Source: Plut-88900 sp965116945
GTDB taxonomy: Bacteria; Chloroflexota; Dehalococcoidia; Plut-88900
Reading direction: 5' to 3'
Length of the DNA stretch: 64,000 bases
NCBI GenBank assembly: GCA_965116945.1
Contig: OZ220734.1
Coordinates: 1,860,001 to 1,924,000, forward strand
The position numbers and the translations under genes are program-made. Below are positions 24,878 to 33,816 of the stretch, piece after piece. The notes beneath the pieces are model-generated. The model saw only the letters and a program-made list of their open reading frames with translations. It was not told the DNA's origin and did not search any database. Numbering within the stretch: position 1 is the first letter of the stretch; every line of letters begins with the position of its first letter.

Positions 24878-25963
24878 CTAGGCCCGGATGACCCACTCAT
24901 TGCAGGAATCGCCTGCGGCGAGCGAGGACGTCATCCTCACGTCCATGCCGAACTGCATCTCGCCGGCCAGGATGCGCAAGCCCTGGTGAAACGCGTCCTC
25001 TATCTCCTCGGGGAGAGGGTTGTCGGGTGGGAATAGCCTGGGGTTGCGGGTGCGCTGTATGACCTTAATCGCACCGTCGGAAAGGCTCTCAATCTCTACG
25101 TCCTCGTGAAGGGACTCCCTGTCGCGTTTGATGAAGAGGGCAAGCCTCTCGGGGCCCGAGTCCGCGTCTTCCAGGTTGTAGTCCTGGACCACCTTGCGGG
25201 ATAGTTGGGCGTAAATCACCCTGCTGGCATGCTCCACTATGGGCCGCGCCCCGCTAATGCCGTACATCTCCATGAGGGCGTCAACGTGGCTGGTGACGTA
25301 TTCCACTGCATAATTGCGAAGGGCGCGGGCGGCTCGGACTTCGGTCCACTCTTCTAGCGGGAGTCTGGGGCCCTTTGCCGGGTCGAAAGCCGGGCCCCGT
25401 TCGGTGGGGCTGAACTGGAGGCGTTCGTCGGGCTCCAGGTCCCGGTCGAAGATCTTGAAGTAACCCTCCAGGCACGGGTCTCCCTGATGGGCGACCTGGG
25501 TCATCACAAACCCGAGCCTCGGGTTTCCCAGCGAGACCCCGTTGTGCGCGTGCCACGCCCTGAAGACTGCGTGCCCGACCTCCGGGGCGAATGCGGCAAC
25601 GGCGGCGCTGGGGGTGAATGGGCTGTCCGACATTGCGAAGGGCGGCGGGTATCGGACCCAGGCCTTCTCGGGGGTTTCCTCCATGTACTCGACTTCCAAA
25701 CCGCCGAGGATGTTAGAGAAGTAGTGGTACTTCGCGGACTTGACCGCATCGGATGGCTCCCTGTCCAACCCCAGCTTCTCCAGGCCGGGCAGGAAGTGCT
25801 CCAGTTGGTGGCCTCGGAGCATCTTGAACATCAAGGTTGCGGCAGCATCCTGGCCGCGGGCGCGCAGGGTTGATAATTCAAGAGCGCTGCAAATGGACAG
25901 GTAGAGGATGTTCGCGGCTTTGCACCTGTCAATCAGGGATTTGTCCCATTCGGGAAAGTTCAT
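24878..25963 (-). CDS. Uncharacterised 361-residue protein, paralogue B
   Basis: Not recognised. Same length and clearly the same family as the gene immediately upstream. Shared blocks include KYHYFSNILGGL, WHAHNGVSLGNPRLGFV, GYFKIFDRDLEP and ALMEMYGISGAR. No signal peptide, membrane helix, nucleotide-binding loop or Cys cluster is seen. The two halves look alike in layout: a helical segment, then a strand-rich stretch with EVEYMEETPEKAWVRYP (about residues 90-108) and EDVEIESLSDGAIKVIQRT (about 285-303). This suggests an internal duplication, as in two-domain ligand-binding folds. GGAAGG precedes the ATG. It is the middle gene of the operon with the cupin. Confidence 0.7.
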   Translation of the reverse strand: MNFPEWDKSLIDRCKAANILYLSICSALELSTLRARGQDAAATLMFKMLRGHQLEHFLPGLEKLGLDREPSDAVKSAKYHYFSNILGGLEVEYMEETPEKAWVRYPPPFAMSDSPFTPSAAVAAFAPEVGHAVFRAWHAHNGVSLGNPRLGFVMTQVAHQGDPCLEGYFKIFDRDLEPDERLQFSPTERGPAFDPAKGPRLPLEEWTEVRAARALRNYAVEYVTSHVDALMEMYGISGARPIVEHASRVIYAQLSRKVVQDYNLEDADSGPERLALFIKRDRESLHEDVEIESLSDGAIKVIQRTRNPRLFPPDNPLPEEIEDAFHQGLRILAGEMQFGMDVRMTSSLAAGDSCNEWVIRA

Positions 25964-25994
25964 TGGTGATCTGCCTTCCGGTTAGTGTAGAGAT

Positions 25995-27080
25995 CTAGGG
26001 CCTGACAACCCACTCGCTGTAAGGGTCTTCTGATGCCAGGCTTGAGGTCATACTGACATCCATCCCAAACTGCATCTCTCCTGCGAGGATTCGCCAGCCC
26101 TGGAGCAGCGCATCCTCGATCTCCCGGGGTAGGGGCGTGGAGGCGGGGTAGAGCCTCGGGTTGCGTTCATGCTGCCGGATGCGGAATGCGCCGTCATCCA
26201 GGGGTTCGATCTCCACCTCTTCGTGGAGCGACTCCCGGTCCCGCTTGACGAACAGGGCGAAGGTCTCGGGGCCAGGGTTGGCGTCTTCCAGGTTGTAGTC
26301 CCGCATAATCCTGCGGGCCAATTGGGCATTGGTAACCCGGCTGGCGTGCTCTACAATGCCTCGGGCCCCGCTGATCCCGTACATCTCCATTAGGGCGTAG
26401 ACGTGGCTTGTCACGTACTCAACAGCATAGTTACGGAGGGCTCGGGCGGAGCGGACCTCGTTCCAATCTTCCACCGGCAGCCTTGGCCCGTTGGCGGGAT
26501 CGAAAGCGGGCCCGCGCTCAACTGGGCTGAATTGCAGCCGTTCGTTGGGTTCGAGGTCCCGATCAAAAATCTTGAAATATCCTTCGTAGCAGGAGTCGCC
26601 CTGCTGATTCAGTTGGGTGAGGACGAACCCGAGCCTCGGGTTTCCCAGCGATACGCCGTTGTGTGCGTGCCATGCCCAGAAAGTGGCGTGTCCGGTCTCC
26701 GGGGCGAAGGCCGCGATGGCGACACTCGGTGAGAAAGGTGTGTCCGACAGGGCGAAGGGGGCCGGGTATCGGACCCAGACTTTCTCCGGCGTCTCCTCGA
26801 TGTACTCGACATCCAGCCCTCCGAGGATGTTGGAGAAATAGTGATACTTCCCAGCCTTAACTGCGTCAGAAGGCTCTTTGTCGATCCCCAGCTTTCGAAG
26901 GCCGGGCAGGAAGTGGCTGAGTTGGTGTCGGCGGAGCATCTTGAACTTGAGGGTTGCCACCGCGGACTGGCCATGAGAGCGCAACGTGGAGAGCTCCATG
27001 GCGCTGACCAAGGACATGTACAGGTCGTTCGCGACCTGGCATTTTTCAATCAGTGATTTGTTCCATTCAGGGAACTGCAT
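25995..27080 (-). CDS. Uncharacterised 361-residue protein, paralogue A
   Basis: Not recognised; tandem paralogue of the next gene, 31 nt away. With the start at 27080 (AAAGG upstream) both proteins have exactly 361 residues, which supports this start over the frame to 27113. Conserved between the copies: the N-terminal FPEW(N/D)KSLI, the H-x-x-x-HFLPGL segment, the WVRYP motif, WHAHNGVSLGNPR, the single Cys before EGYFKIFDRDLEP, and the C-terminal EMQFGMDV-x-MTSSLA. Strong conservation of aromatic and His residues suggests an enzyme or cofactor-binding protein. It is the first gene of the A-B-cupin operon. Confidence 0.7.
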   Translation of the reverse strand: MQFPEWNKSLIEKCQVANDLYMSLVSAMELSTLRSHGQSAVATLKFKMLRRHQLSHFLPGLRKLGIDKEPSDAVKAGKYHYFSNILGGLDVEYIEETPEKVWVRYPAPFALSDTPFSPSVAIAAFAPETGHATFWAWHAHNGVSLGNPRLGFVLTQLNQQGDSCYEGYFKIFDRDLEPNERLQFSPVERGPAFDPANGPRLPVEDWNEVRSARALRNYAVEYVTSHVYALMEMYGISGARGIVEHASRVTNAQLARRIMRDYNLEDANPGPETFALFVKRDRESLHEEVEIEPLDDGAFRIRQHERNPRLYPASTPLPREIEDALLQGWRILAGEMQFGMDVSMTSSLASEDPYSEWVVRP

Positions 27081-27186
27081 GATTGGCGCCTTTCGTGAAG
27101 GATTTGGCGGCAATGGTACAGCATATGCGGATATCGGCGCGCCTTCAGGAGTGAAAGGGTTATCCGAGACCGGAGAGAGGTCGGGT

Positions 27187-29577
27187 CTAGCCGTTGAACC
27201 GGCGCAGGCGCAGGGCGTTCAACGTTACGGAGAGAGAACTGGCGGCCATGGCGAGAGCAGCGATGCCGGGGTTGAGCAACAGCCCGAAGAACGGGTACAG
27301 CACGCCTGCGGCTATCGGTATTCCCGCAGTGTTGTAGACGAAGGCGAAAAACAGGTTCTGCTTGATGTTGCGCATGGTTGCGCCGCTCAGCTTGATGGCC
27401 GTAACGACACCCCCCAGGCGGTCTCCCATGAGAGTCACGTCGGCGGCTTCTATGGCGATGTCTGTACCGGCGCCGATGGCTATTCCGACATTGGCCTGCG
27501 CGAGGGCGGGGGCATCGTTGATCCCGTCCCCGACCATAGCGACGATATTGCCCTCTTTCTGCAACTCGGCAACCCGGCTGATCTTGTCCTGGGGCAGCAC
27601 CTCCGCTATTACCTCATCTATGCCGACCCGACCGGCGATGGCCTGAGCCGCGTACCGGTTGTCGCCCGTGATCATCAAGGCCCGTATGCCCATACGCTTG
27701 AGTTCACCTACGGCCTGCGCGGCGTCTTCCTTCAAGGTATCCGCCACGGCAATTATCGCCGCCGGCCTTTCATCGATAGCCACGTACATGGGGGTGTTGC
27801 CGGCCTTGGCCAGTGACTCGAAATCATCCAACAAGTTGTCGATGGATAAACCTAGACTTGTCATAAGGGTACTGTTGCCCACCGCCACCGGGTGTCCCTC
27901 TATCCTGGCTCGGATCCCCTGACCGGGCTCCATCTCGAAATCCGAGGGTTCTGAGAGGACCACGCCTCTATCTGCGGCTGCAGAGGTAATGGCCCGGGCT
28001 ACCGGGTGCTCAGAGAGCTTCTCTGCTGAGGCAACAAGCTCCAGGACCCTAGCCTCGGTAAATCCGGGAGCGGTCCTTATGTGGCTAAGAGTTGGCTTTC
28101 CGTGTGTCAGGGTGCCGGTCTTATCGAAAATCACTGTGTCCACCCGATGGGCTGTTTCCAGGGTCTCAGCATTCCGGACTAGCACCCCGAACTCTGTGCC
28201 CTTGCCCGTGCCTACCATAATGGACGTGGGAGTCGCCAGCCCCAGGGCGCAGGGGCAAGCGATGATCAACACGGCCACCGCTGCCGCGATGCTGCGGTTG
28301 AGCTCCGGGTCCAAGGGGGCGAGCGTCCACGCTGCAAATGTGGCGAAGGCCACCAGCATAACGCCAGGTACGAAGTAGCCTGCTACGACGTCTACAAGCC
28401 GCTGGATAGACGCCCGAGACCCCTGAGCGTCACGTACCATCAGCGCAATCTGGCCCAGCAGACCGTCTTCCCCGACCTTGGTGGCCTCCATGGTGAAAGC
28501 ACCCACAGTGTTTATCGTCGCACCTATGACTCGGTCTCCAGGACTCTTGTCCACTGGCACGCTCTCTCCGGTCACCATTGATTCGTCAACGGCACTTGAT
28601 CCCGACAGCACCACCCCATCCACGGCTATTTTCTCGCTTGGCTTTACGGGCAAACGGTCGCCGATTCGCACCTCTGATATGGCCACCTCCGTCTCGACCC
28701 CGTCCCTGATAACCGTTGCAGTTTGGGGCTGGAGCCCAATCAGCTTTCGAATGGCATCGGAAGTCCGGGCCTTGGCACGGGCCTCAAGAAGTCGGCCCAG
28801 GAGTATCAAGGTGATGATTATGGCGGCCGTATCGAAATACACCTTTCCGGCAGAGGACTCCGGCAAAGCGCCTTCCGCAAAGGTCGCGACCGTGCTGTAA
28901 GAGAACGCGGCTAATGTACCCGCAGCGATGAGGGTGTTCATGTCCGCCATGCGGTGCCGGGCCGACTTCCAGGCTGAGGCCAGGAACTGCCAGCCGACCC
29001 AAAACTGCACCGGCAACGTCAATCCGAACTGCAGATAGTGATTTGCCAGCAGACCCGGGTCCCATCTAAAGAGGCCGCCGGTGCTTCCAACGAACAACAG
29101 AATTGCGATGGGCGCCCCGACTCCAAATTTGAGCATCAAGAGGCGCAAGTCCCGCTGTCGGGAGCGCTCGTCGGCTTCCTGGGACTCCTGCAGGCCGCCG
29201 GCGATGCGGGCGTCGTAACCCACCTGCTGGATGGCGGAAATCATCTCGGCCGGAGTCACCTGCCGAGGGTCAAAACTCACCGATGCTTGTTCCGCAGCGA
29301 GATTCACGTTGGCCTCTGTAACTCCCGGCACGCCTCGGAGGGTGCGGTCGATGGCGAGCACGCAAGAGGCGCAGGTCATGCCAAGTACGGAGAGGCGGGC
29401 TTGCTCTTGTGCTGCCTCGTCCTCAATGTCTGCCGAAGCAGGGACAACGGCAACCCTCCCAACCGCGCCCAGATTCTGTGCGACGACAGGAGCGGGCCTC
29501 CGCTTGCCGAGGAAAAACCACAGGGCGGCGGCGGCCAAAGCCAGGGCGCCAAGGGACGCTGCTAATTCAAAAGCCAT
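27187..29577 (-). CDS. copA: Cu(+)-translocating P1B-type ATPase
   Basis: 796 residues. One N-terminal hydrophobic segment (5-24), then a single HMA domain with the copper motif MTCASC (67-72), the eight-helix P1B core, the membrane metal site CPC (441-443), phosphorylation motif DKTGT (D485), the SEHPVA motif and the hinge GDGINDAPALA. CPC with an N-terminal CxxC HMA indicates Cu(I)/Ag(I) export. An extra hydrophobic helix before the HMA domain is less common. It is the last gene of a csoR-YHS-copA operon, 14 nt after the YHS gene, so expression should respond to copper through CsoR. Confidence 0.93.
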   Translation of the reverse strand: MAFELAASLGALALAAAALWFFLGKRRPAPVVAQNLGAVGRVAVVPASADIEDEAAQEQARLSVLGMTCASCVLAIDRTLRGVPGVTEANVNLAAEQASVSFDPRQVTPAEMISAIQQVGYDARIAGGLQESQEADERSRQRDLRLLMLKFGVGAPIAILLFVGSTGGLFRWDPGLLANHYLQFGLTLPVQFWVGWQFLASAWKSARHRMADMNTLIAAGTLAAFSYSTVATFAEGALPESSAGKVYFDTAAIIITLILLGRLLEARAKARTSDAIRKLIGLQPQTATVIRDGVETEVAISEVRIGDRLPVKPSEKIAVDGVVLSGSSAVDESMVTGESVPVDKSPGDRVIGATINTVGAFTMEATKVGEDGLLGQIALMVRDAQGSRASIQRLVDVVAGYFVPGVMLVAFATFAAWTLAPLDPELNRSIAAAVAVLIIACPCALGLATPTSIMVGTGKGTEFGVLVRNAETLETAHRVDTVIFDKTGTLTHGKPTLSHIRTAPGFTEARVLELVASAEKLSEHPVARAITSAAADRGVVLSEPSDFEMEPGQGIRARIEGHPVAVGNSTLMTSLGLSIDNLLDDFESLAKAGNTPMYVAIDERPAAIIAVADTLKEDAAQAVGELKRMGIRALMITGDNRYAAQAIAGRVGIDEVIAEVLPQDKISRVAELQKEGNIVAMVGDGINDAPALAQANVGIAIGAGTDIAIEAADVTLMGDRLGGVVTAIKLSGATMRNIKQNLFFAFVYNTAGIPIAAGVLYPFFGLLLNPGIAALAMAASSLSVTLNALRLRRFNG

Positions 29578-29591
29578 CGCAGATTAGGAGG

Positions 29592-29795
29592 CTACATCTC
29601 AATGGCGGGCTTTCCGGAGGAGATGTGCTTCGCCGGGTCTTCTTCGAAGAGCATCTTGCATCCGGGAGCGCAGAAGTAGTAGGTGACACCTTTGAATTCG
29701 CTTGAAGCCCGCGCGTTGGATGGGTCTACCATCATGTGACATATCGGGTCCCGGGCGAGTTCGGGCTTCTTTTTGAAGATGGACAATATGCTCAT
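29592..29795 (-). CDS. YHS-domain metal-binding protein
   Basis: 67 residues. YHS domain with DPICHMMVDP and YYFCAPGCKMLFEEDPAKH: Cys, Cys-x-x-x-Cys and His residues suited to a soft metal. Stand-alone YHS proteins are common in copper operons as presumed metallochaperones or sensors, and YHS domains are also fused to some CopA proteins. It sits between csoR and copA on the same strand with short gaps, so it probably hands copper to, or modulates, the ATPase. Confidence 0.85.
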   Translation of the reverse strand: MSILSIFKKKPELARDPICHMMVDPSNARASSEFKGVTYYFCAPGCKMLFEEDPAKHISSGKPAIEM

Positions 29796-29820
29796 TGAAT
29801 ATTCTCCGTTCCGGTGGTGA

Positions 29821-30087
29821 TCAGTTGTCGGCCAGTTTGTACAATTCCTTCAATTCTGTGACGATCTGATCCTGCCTACCCTGTTCTATGCCGGGGACAA
29901 CGCAGGTCTCCATGTGGCTGCCGAGCATGACCTGTTCCAGTTTCTCGATGGACTTCCGGACGGCGTAGGTCTGCTTGAGGATATCCGCGCAGTACTTGTC
30001 TTCCTGGACCATGCGACGGATCCCGTCCAGGTGTCCGTCAATGTAGTTGAGGCGGCGGAGGGTGTCCTCTTTGGCGTCCGGCTTCAT
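29821..30087 (-). CDS. csoR: CsoR-family copper-sensing transcriptional repressor
   Basis: 88 residues, all-helical DUF156 protein. C33, H58 and C62 form the C-H-C copper(I) triad of CsoR (Mycobacterium C36/H61/C65), with an adjacent Tyr (Y32). The N-terminal basic helix with RRLNYIDGHLDGIRRM is the DNA-contact region. Copper binding releases the repressor. ATG 30087 is preceded by GGAGGT five bases away; the frame to 30108 is rejected. It heads the csoR-YHS-copA operon and probably autoregulates it at the site just upstream. Confidence 0.92.
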   Translation of the reverse strand: MKPDAKEDTLRRLNYIDGHLDGIRRMVQEDKYCADILKQTYAVRKSIEKLEQVMLGSHMETCVVPGIEQGRQDQIVTELKELYKLADN

Positions 30088-30106
30088 CTGGGACCTCCTA
30101 TAACCC

Positions 30107-30139
30107 ATACCCCTGGGGAGGGGGTTTCAGCAAATTATA
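30107..30139 (-). promoter_or_regulatory. Promoter -10 and candidate CsoR operator for the copper operon
   Basis: On the minus strand a perfect TATAAT (30139-30134) is followed directly by an AACCCCCTCCCCAGGGGTAT tract (30126-30107). This G/C-tract inverted repeat (ACCCC...GGGGT) is of the kind bound by CsoR-family repressors. It overlaps the expected transcription start. The assignment is by position and resemblance only. Confidence 0.45.
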
Positions 30140-30167
30140 GGACGATTCGGGATGAGAGGGAACAGAT

Positions 30168-31166
30168 CTATCCGTGGGGCTGGGTATCGGGGCCCGGGTG
30201 GCTGGTGACCTGTTCCTGGGCCTCCCCTTCGACATCCATGATGTAGATGTCGGCGTTTCCGTGCAGGTGGGATACGAAGGCGATTTGCCCGTCTATGGTC
30301 CAGACAAGGTCCGTTTCTTCCGCTTCGTTGTTCGTCAAACGCCTGAGTACGGTGCCGTCGGGCTCGGCTGCGTATATTTCGGGGTTTTCGTCGCGTTCGG
30401 AAATGAAGGCGATGTGATCGCCGTCGGGAGACCAGGTGGGGTTGTAATCCGGGGCGGAGTTGGTGGTGAGGCGTCGAGGCTGGTCGGAGAAGTCTTCCGT
30501 GATGTCGATGACGTAGATGTCATCATTGCCGTTTCTGGATGATTGGAAGGCGACCTGATCGGAGTCCGGTGACCAGGTGGGGCTGAAGTCAGGTCCTTCA
30601 GTGAGTGCTATCTGGTTGACGCCGCCGGGATTGCGGAGATAAATGCCCAGCCCAGATCCCTCCTCATCAGTGAGTACAAAGGCGATCCATGCTCCGTCCG
30701 GTGACCAGAAGGGAGGCCCACTCACGTTGCCCCCAGCCGTCAACAGCTGGGCATCCGGCTCCTCGACACCGGAGAGGTAAATCTGGGAATCGTACTCCTC
30801 GGTCCGAGCTACGAAAGCTATCTGTTCTCCGTCGGGGGACCAGCGGGGGTGAGAAACGACACCCACCTCGTGGGAGATTTTCCTGATGTTCTCTCCCGAC
30901 CGGTCCATGACATAAACGTCGGGGTTGCCGTCCCTGTCCGACACGAAAGCTATCAGGTCACCGTCGGGGGAGATACGCGGCGAATGATTGTCGGAAGGGC
31001 CAGTAGTAACTTGCACTGTGGGACTGTCTTTCTCGCGAAGGTTGATGTGGCGGGTCTCGTCTCCTGAGGTGTAGACCAGCAGATCACCCCTGCCCGGGCC
31101 ACATGAGAGAAGTGCCAGTCCTAATGTGAAAAGAACCAGGATGGAAAGGCAGACTCGTCGGGTCAT
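30168..31166 (-). CDS. TolB-like WD40/PD40 beta-propeller lipoprotein
   Basis: 332 residues. Lipoprotein signal: positive start, hydrophobic core 5-20 and lipobox LLSC with C22. The rest is a row of PD40 repeats, each with a P-x-W-S-P-D-G/S-x-x-I/V-A-F core (for example PRISPDGDLIAFVSDRDGN, PTWSPDSDQVAFQSSRNGN, PTWSPDGDHIAFISERDEN). At least six blades are visible. Unlike true TolB, no Pal or Tol genes are nearby, so it is better seen as a surface-anchored propeller for binding proteins or polymers. Its start codon overlaps the nfo stop (TGATG). Confidence 0.85.
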   Translation of the reverse strand: MTRRVCLSILVLFTLGLALLSCGPGRGDLLVYTSGDETRHINLREKDSPTVQVTTGPSDNHSPRISPDGDLIAFVSDRDGNPDVYVMDRSGENIRKISHEVGVVSHPRWSPDGEQIAFVARTEEYDSQIYLSGVEEPDAQLLTAGGNVSGPPFWSPDGAWIAFVLTDEEGSGLGIYLRNPGGVNQIALTEGPDFSPTWSPDSDQVAFQSSRNGNDDIYVIDITEDFSDQPRRLTTNSAPDYNPTWSPDGDHIAFISERDENPEIYAAEPDGTVLRRLTNNEAEETDLVWTIDGQIAFVSHLHGNADIYIMDVEGEAQEQVTSHPGPDTQPHG

Positions 31167-32014
31167 CAGGAGTTGGCGTCCCGGATGGACTGTAGGATCT
31201 CGATGTTCTGGCGGTCGGGGCCCTTCTTTTCGAAGCCCGGCACCTCCAGCAGGAAGGGCACGTCGGCAAAAGCACGGTGGGCCATTATGACCTCGAACCC
31301 CTCTCTGCCAATGTATCCCTCGCCGATGTTCTCATGGCGGTCCTTGCCACCTCCGAGAGGAATCTTGGAGTCATTGGCGTGTACGGCAACCAGTTTTTCG
31401 AAGCCTATCTCCGAGTCAAACTCGTTCATTGCCTCCTCTATGCCTGAGGGGTCGGCGATGTTGTATCCGGCCGCAAATGTGTGAGCCGTGTCCAGGCATA
31501 TTTTCACCCGTTCGTCGGCAAGTCCTCTTACAACCTGCCCGATTTCTCCGAAGCCGGCGCCTATGTGATTGCCCATACCAGCCGCGTTTTCGATGACGAG
31601 CCAGGTATCCTCGGGGGTGTTCTGAAGGACGTGGGACATTGCCGAGACGACTTGCGGCAGGACGCCATCGAAGCCTCGGCCCTTGTGGCTGCCTAAGTGG
31701 AAGATCACTCCCTGGGCGTCGATATCCGAAGCGAGGGACATGTGGCTGATCAGGGAGTCGACACCCTTGTCCAGCTGCTCCTCCTTCTCAGTCCCGAGGT
31801 TTATCAGGTAGACCCCATGGAAGAAGACGGAAGTGATATCTGCGTCCCTGGCCTTTTCCTTGAATGAGCCGATTGTTTCGGGTGGCGGGGCTTTGTATCT
31901 CCAGCTTTGAGGCGCGGAGGCAAAGATCTGGACACATTCCGCTCCTATCTCCTGGGCGTTGCCGATGGCGTTATCCAGGCCGCCAGCCGTGGATACGTGA
32001 GCTCCGATTTGCAT
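31166..32014 (-). CDS. nfo: Endonuclease IV (AP endonuclease)
   Basis: 282 residues, the normal Nfo length. IGAHVSTAGGLDNAI at the N-terminus, VFFHGVYLINLGT, FHLGSHKGRG, LVIENAAGMGNHIGA, ICLDTAHTFAAGYNI, VAVHANDSKIPLGGGKDRHENIGEG and the late LEVPGFEKKGPD together supply the family's tri-zinc ligands. It incises abasic sites and 3'-blocked ends in base excision repair. It is probably co-transcribed in the long minus-strand series from mcmA downward, with the propeller gene overlapping its stop. Confidence 0.93.
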   Translation of the reverse strand: MQIGAHVSTAGGLDNAIGNAQEIGAECVQIFASAPQSWRYKAPPPETIGSFKEKARDADITSVFFHGVYLINLGTEKEEQLDKGVDSLISHMSLASDIDAQGVIFHLGSHKGRGFDGVLPQVVSAMSHVLQNTPEDTWLVIENAAGMGNHIGAGFGEIGQVVRGLADERVKICLDTAHTFAAGYNIADPSGIEEAMNEFDSEIGFEKLVAVHANDSKIPLGGGKDRHENIGEGYIGREGFEVIMAHRAFADVPFLLEVPGFEKKGPDRQNIEILQSIRDANS

Positions 32015-32061
32015 GGGCCGTAATCTCCAATCCTGCGATGCTTGGCAGTGGGCCGGGGTAT

Positions 32062-32871
32062 CTATTTTCGGAAAATGGCCTGCACAATAGCGACCCGGCG
32101 TTCCCTGATATTCCGGTACATATTATTCGCCATTACCGGAAATTGCGACCCCATGATGAGGGCAGGGGTCAGGATTGAGGGTTTCTTCCCGGAAGCGCGC
32201 TCCCTCACATTTTGCCACCAGTTCTCGGTTAGCTGGGTCTGGTCCTCCCATACAAGCTCCTTGAGCCCTGAGGCAAGAGCGATTGCGTGCGCCTCTTCGG
32301 GAGGCGAAAGGAAGCTAACGGTCGGCTCCGGGGCCCAGGGGACGGGGAAGCGAATGGGCTGCGTCGGACCGGCCATGACATCGTGCATGGCGAGTTTGCC
32401 GTCGGGTTTCAGGACTCGGTGCATTTCAGCGAACAATGCTCGCTTGTCGGCGATGTTCATTGACGTGTGTTGGGTCCATACAACATCGAAGAACCGGTCT
32501 TCGAAAGGAAGGGTCAGGGCGTCGCCCTGGTGAATCTCGATGCGTTCTGAGAGTCCGACCATGTCATTGAGAGCCGAGGCCGCAACGCAAAACTCTTCAG
32601 AAATATCGACGCCAGTGACCCTGCAACCAATCTCCGAGGCGAGGGTCCGGGCCGGTCCCCCGATTCCGCAGCCTACGTCCAGTACGTGTTGATTTGGGCC
32701 CAATTCTGCTAACCGAGCCAGATCAGTGGTTGCCTGCTTGCCGCGATTATGAAGTTCGCTGACGGGAACCAGGTCCCGGTAAGTCAGGGACTCAAGGTCT
32801 CGGCCCGATTCCTGCAGTGCAGCCAGGATTCGGGAGGTCAAGGGATCTGCGTTAAAGGAATGTTCAGGCAT
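32062..32871 (-). CDS. Class I SAM-dependent methyltransferase
   Basis: 269 residues. SAM motif I HVLDVGCGIGGPARTLA, motif II/acidic loop VTGVDIS, and motif IV FFDVVWTQHTSMNI. The overall form (N-terminal RGKQATTDLARL, GIGGPARTLA and post-core MHRVLKPDGKLAMHDV) resembles the sarcosine/dimethylglycine methyltransferase and UbiE-like group, which act on small amines or quinone precursors. The substrate cannot be set. It lies 41 nt downstream of the mutase B12 subunit in the same operon-like run. Confidence 0.8.
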   Translation of the reverse strand: MPEHSFNADPLTSRILAALQESGRDLESLTYRDLVPVSELHNRGKQATTDLARLAELGPNQHVLDVGCGIGGPARTLASEIGCRVTGVDISEEFCVAASALNDMVGLSERIEIHQGDALTLPFEDRFFDVVWTQHTSMNIADKRALFAEMHRVLKPDGKLAMHDVMAGPTQPIRFPVPWAPEPTVSFLSPPEEAHAIALASGLKELVWEDQTQLTENWWQNVRERASGKKPSILTPALIMGSQFPVMANNMYRNIRERRVAIVQAIFRK

Positions 32872-32912
32872 CTGGCTCGGGAGCTTTTGCCAGATCGAAG
32901 CCAGGTATATTG

Positions 32913-33335
32913 CTAGTTCCGATTGGACGATTCGCCCTGGTGGCTTCTGATGTAGTCGATTATGTCGGTGGTAGATGTACCCGGTCCGAATACCTCTCCC
33001 ACGCCCATTTCCTTCAGCGGATGGATGTCGTCCTCAGGGATTATGCCTCCGGCAAGGACGAGCCGATCATCCAACCCACGGCCCTTCAGTTCTTCGACAA
33101 TAAGAGGGAGGAGTTCCATGTGCGCGCCGCTGAGGATGCTGATGGCAACAACGTCCACGTCCTCTTGAAGGGAGGCCTCGGCGATCATCTCGGGGGTCTG
33201 GCGAATCCCGGTGTAGATAACTTCCATGCCCGCATCCCGGAGGGCCCGGGCTATCACTTTGGCGCCCCTGTCGTGGCCGTCCAGGCCCGGCTTGGCTACG
33301 AGGACTCTTATAGTTTCGGTTTCCGTCTGCGTCAT
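32913..33335 (-). CDS. mcmB: Methylmalonyl-CoA mutase small (cobalamin-binding) subunit
   Basis: 140 residues. The B12-binding motif D-x-H-x-x-G is present as GLDGHDRGAKV (D19, H21, G24), with SILSGAHMELLP and LAGGIIPEDD completing the Rossmann-like domain that binds adenosylcobalamin base-off/His-on. It supplies the cofactor half for a separate large subunit, as in archaeal methylmalonyl-CoA mutase and IcmB. Two large subunits (35017 and 37502) but only one B12 subunit are in the window, so sharing is likely. It is in an operon with the epimerase, 23 nt away. Confidence 0.92.
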   Translation of the reverse strand: MTQTETETIRVLVAKPGLDGHDRGAKVIARALRDAGMEVIYTGIRQTPEMIAEASLQEDVDVVAISILSGAHMELLPLIVEELKGRGLDDRLVLAGGIIPEDDIHPLKEMGVGEVFGPGTSTTDIIDYIRSHQGESSNRN

Positions 33336-33358
33336 CGTTACTTACCTCGGATGAAGGG

Positions 33359-33793
33359 TTACGATTTCACTGTGTCTTTGTCAACCAGCTCTATCAGGAC
33401 GCCGCGTGTGGACTTGGGGTGTATGAAGGCTATCATACCGGCCAGCCCCTCTCGTGGCGATTCATCGATTAGTCGGGAGCCGCTGGCTTTGAGGGAGTCG
33501 AGGGTTCCCTGCAGATTATCCACTTCGAAGCATACGTGGTGAAGGGCTTCTCCTCGGGCTTCCAGGAAGCGCGCCACGCCGGTATCTGCTCTCACAGGCT
33601 GGATTAGCTCCAGGTTGGTGCCGCCAACGGCCACCAGGGAAGCCAGTACCCCCTGGTCCGCAACCTCTTCGATTTCAGCTTCCTTTACTCCGAAGGTCTC
33701 CCGATAGAAACGAAGGGTCTCCTCCGCGTCCTTTACAACGATGGCTACGTGGTTGATGTGCTGAGCCTGGCAGACGGGGGTGGTGTTTTCCAT
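33359..33793 (-). CDS. mce: Methylmalonyl-CoA epimerase
   Basis: 144 residues, VOC fold. INHVAIVVKDAEETLRFYRE carries the first metal His, LELIQPV the first Glu, LHHVCFEVDN the second His and VLIELVDK the final Glu: the H-E-H-E cobalt/zinc site of methylmalonyl-CoA epimerase. It interconverts the S and R forms so the mutase can act. It lies between the acyl-CoA dehydrogenase and the mutase small subunit with 23-nt gaps on each side, which fits the propionyl-CoA to succinyl-CoA route. Confidence 0.92.
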   Translation of the reverse strand: MENTTPVCQAQHINHVAIVVKDAEETLRFYRETFGVKEAEIEEVADQGVLASLVAVGGTNLELIQPVRADTGVARFLEARGEALHHVCFEVDNLQGTLDSLKASGSRLIDESPREGLAGMIAFIHPKSTRGVLIELVDKDTVKS

Positions 33794-33816
33794 TACTGAA
33801 TGTCTTTCGAAAAGGC

